From NCBI GenBank assembly GCA_961205875.1, contig OY540814.1, forward strand, positions 7,174,993 to 7,238,992: 64,000 nt of DNA, written 5' to 3'. The notes beneath the pieces are model-generated. The model saw only the letters and a program-made list of their open reading frames with translations, did not search any database and was not told the origin of the DNA. This stretch comes from Sialis fuliginosa. Lineage: Eukaryota; Arthropoda; Insecta; Megaloptera; Sialidae. The stretch's first letter is position 1. Every line of letters starts with the position of its first letter. Shown here in pieces: positions 61,505 to 64,000 of this stretch. The translations under genes were made by a program, and so were the position numbers.

Positions 61505-63655
61505 CTATAGTTTTCAAACTTCAAAAAGATGCATTGATATGAGAGAATCATATTGGTTATACTTTAGAAAATAAAAAAAATGTCATTTGATCGTAGCGTT
61601 CTACTTACTTGTATGTTGTAGGTATGTTTCCCCGAAAAACCATAGAATTGTTGGATTTTTAATGTTACACAACAAAAAAAGTATATGGTAATAAAGTCAG
61701 TGATTTTTTTTTATTTAAGTCTCATGTAAAGTGTATTGTATGCTTTCTTTTATTTTTTTGAAACAATTATTAAATAATTATTACTAATTTTAATATAAAA
61801 ATATACGAGTGTATGCAAAGTAAATGATTCCACGTTTATTTGAAAACATCTAAGACATCGGATCTGCGGTTGTGTGCAAGGTGGTAGGAAAATGATCTCA
61901 TTCCCATTTGACGTTGAAACCTGCACAACATCATCGGATACATTAAAAACGTCTAGCCTCGTTACTCTGTCAAATAATTATCACACCAGAGAGCACCGCA
62001 CCTATCGCCAGTCTTAATTCTTGTTTATGTATCATTGTGTAATTGAATTGGTTATTATCTACTACATATTAGGAGCTTTATATATCTGGCTGTAGGCTGT
62101 CTTAGATGGGATTTATTAGCAGTTCCTGTCAAACTAGAATGAAGAAATAATGTCATCGTAAACTATGTTAGTGCCTGAGCATATGGCGATGTAATAAACA
62201 CTTCAACGTCCTGGTGGGGTGTTAAAAACTTGTTATTCATAGTTTTGTCAAATAATGTTCTTTTATTTGATATATAAATGAGCTTTTTGGCTTCCGCAGT
62301 AACCTTGAAATAATTATTTGCTTCTGGGTGTAAGTCACGGTATTCTATTTACCATATTTATATATTCGATAATGACCTAATTAATAAAACTTGAAACTTG
62401 TAAAAACATAGTTTCTATTATAGATAAAGTATTTAATATTTATGATATATTTTATCTTCAAGTGTTTTTCATCAGTAGCAAATACATATATGTACAATGT
62501 ACACTGAATGCAGAAAGATAGTGCTACATAGGAATACGGGGTAAATTGGTACAGATTTTTTATCTTAAATATCACTAATATACTTTCTTACCACTCCTTC
62601 TGTAATTACAATAATAATTGTTGTATTGACGTATCAATAAATTTTTTTCTTACATTCTAATTCATTTGTAGAAATTATTACAAATGTTTATTCACATAAA
62701 CATAGAGCAAATTTTAAAGTGCAATATTTTAGAGTAAATAATTTTCATAGAATTTTTTTTTATTCATTAGTTAGATTGTTATAGTTATGAAAAATTTAAT
62801 TAATTTTGTTATTTTCAATAAGAATTTTAGCTTACATCGTTATTTAACCACTGGGTATCCCATCTATATAGTAGTAAAAAAATAAAAATAAAAATAGTAA
62901 AAAAAATATTTACATAAAGTTTTTATAATGAAGGGAGAAAATATATCAGAGTATTTATCTATCCAACACTGAATACAAACGTAAGAAGACATTAAAATTT
63001 ATTAGTTAAATAAATATTCACATATTGAGATCGATATTAAAATGCATGTAAGTTAGTTGTTTTTATATCAAACTAAGTAATTTATCTAAGTTTTAAATTA
63101 ATTTCAGTCTGGACGTTACAAATTAATATCAGACAAACATTTAGTTTATACTTCTCGCATGCTACTTCTTCATTTCCAGAACTTATAATCTTACGAAACT
63201 AATGAGCTAACGGCTACATTTTGCGAATGATTTACTGTTTGTGCCGTTTATAATGCAGGTAAAATTAAAGCATAGGCGTAGATATATATGCTTCTATGGT
63301 TATTTGTAGCGTATATAGGTACAATACATACACATATATACATATTCTGCCAAGAGTTATTAGAGAAAATGATTTATATACATCAAGTAAACACATATGT
63401 ATATATGTACGCACTTTATATACAGAATTGTGTCCGTAATTCTATATATATAAATGTAAATATATCATGATAATAATTCATGCTTCAAAATGTGATTATT
63501 GAAAATATGCGTGCGCAAAATGAATATGAAATAAATGAAGATTTATATTCTTCTTTTTAAGATGACATTATATCTAAAGTTGATATGTAGACAACAATAC
63601 CGTTACTTAAAATACACAAAAACACTAGAAATAAGACGCTATACATATAGTGTGC
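61505..63655. other. gene-free AT-rich stretch
   Basis: An island at about 61850-62000 (CATCGGATCTGCGGTTGTGT, CTCGTTACTCTGTC) is less AT-rich, without a frame. The rest shows only short low-complexity frames. Nothing supported. Confidence 0.4.
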
Positions 63656-63659
63656 ACTT

Positions 63660-63882
63660 TAGATAACTGCCTAGGGCTCCGAGATAAAAGGGATCCCGAG
63701 CTGACAAAGAAGTCCTGGTATATAAAATAAAAAATTGTATTTGTAGACTCCAAAAAAATGCATTACGAATTGTGATGATGAAGTTTTCGAATTTTTCTTA
63801 TACCTACATCAAAAAAAATTTATGGGTCCCCGATTATTTATTCTGCTTAGAGCCCCCAACTTTTATAACGCTCCACTGATAA
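63660..63882. mobile_element. possible hAT-like remnant
   Basis: The right side finishes GGGTCCCCGATT...TTAGAGCCCCCAACTTTTAT AACGCTCCACTG, that is, a CAGTGGAGCG tip when inverted. The left has CTAGGGCTCCGAGATAAAAG GGATCCCGAG, a diverged mirror. The left terminus and target duplication are not clear. Confidence 0.35.
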
Positions 63883-64000
63883 AAATATTAAAAAGGTAGT
63901 TGTTAGAAAAGGAATAAATATAATATTTTAATAAGTAGTTTTTAATTTACGTATTAATTAGTATTTAAAATTCAAATTTTAATAGTGGTTTTCACCCCTT

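Overview
The window is AT-rich eukaryotic DNA, most probably from a winged insect. The evidence is small GT-AG introns of about 60-90 bp, an ABCC-type transporter and a C2H2 zinc-finger gene with insect-like gene structure, non-autonomous Helitrons ending in CTAG, and many TA-flanked elements ending in (T)ACAGGGTG. I cannot name the species or order. No tRNA, rRNA, CRISPR array or bacterial-type operon was seen.

Layout. 1-15.7 kb has no convincing gene. It holds a THAP-domain transposon relic (2.1 kb), several foldback and PIF/Harbinger-like MITEs, a hAT MITE with an exact 8-bp target duplication (11.8-12.5 kb), a hAT MITE nested in a PIF/Harbinger-like MITE (13.5-13.8 kb) and a Helitron with intact ends (13.9-14.5 kb). 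15.7-25.8 kb carries the last four coding exons of a C2H2 zinc-finger gene on the + strand; its 5' part is not found here. 26.5-40.7 kb carries a complete 15-exon ABCC (MRP4-like) transporter gene on the + strand. I reconstruct 1277 residues, including a 74-nt first coding exon and a 60-nt in-frame intron. 40.7-64 kb is again gene-poor. It holds foldback elements, a 5'-truncated non-LTR retrotransposon with an RNase H domain and exact 12-bp target duplications (44.8-46.0 kb), a Helitron with internal tandem repeats (47.0-48.1 kb), a second hAT MITE with an exact 8-bp duplication (56.75-57.2 kb), and a Helitron-like element containing a 20-bp/40-bp minisatellite (58.3-59.5 kb).

The two genes lie head to tail with about 0.5 kb between the zinc-finger poly(A) signals and the transporter ATG. 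They have no evident functional link. The strongest pattern is architectural: every transporter intron longer than about 700 bp contains foldback or inverted-repeat transposons, whereas introns without a recognisable intact insert are 59-221 bp. One intronic foldback has arms of roughly 500 bp, so the pre-mRNA should be able to form long hairpins. I found no clearly new biological system; the most novel material is the set of foldback families and their nesting.
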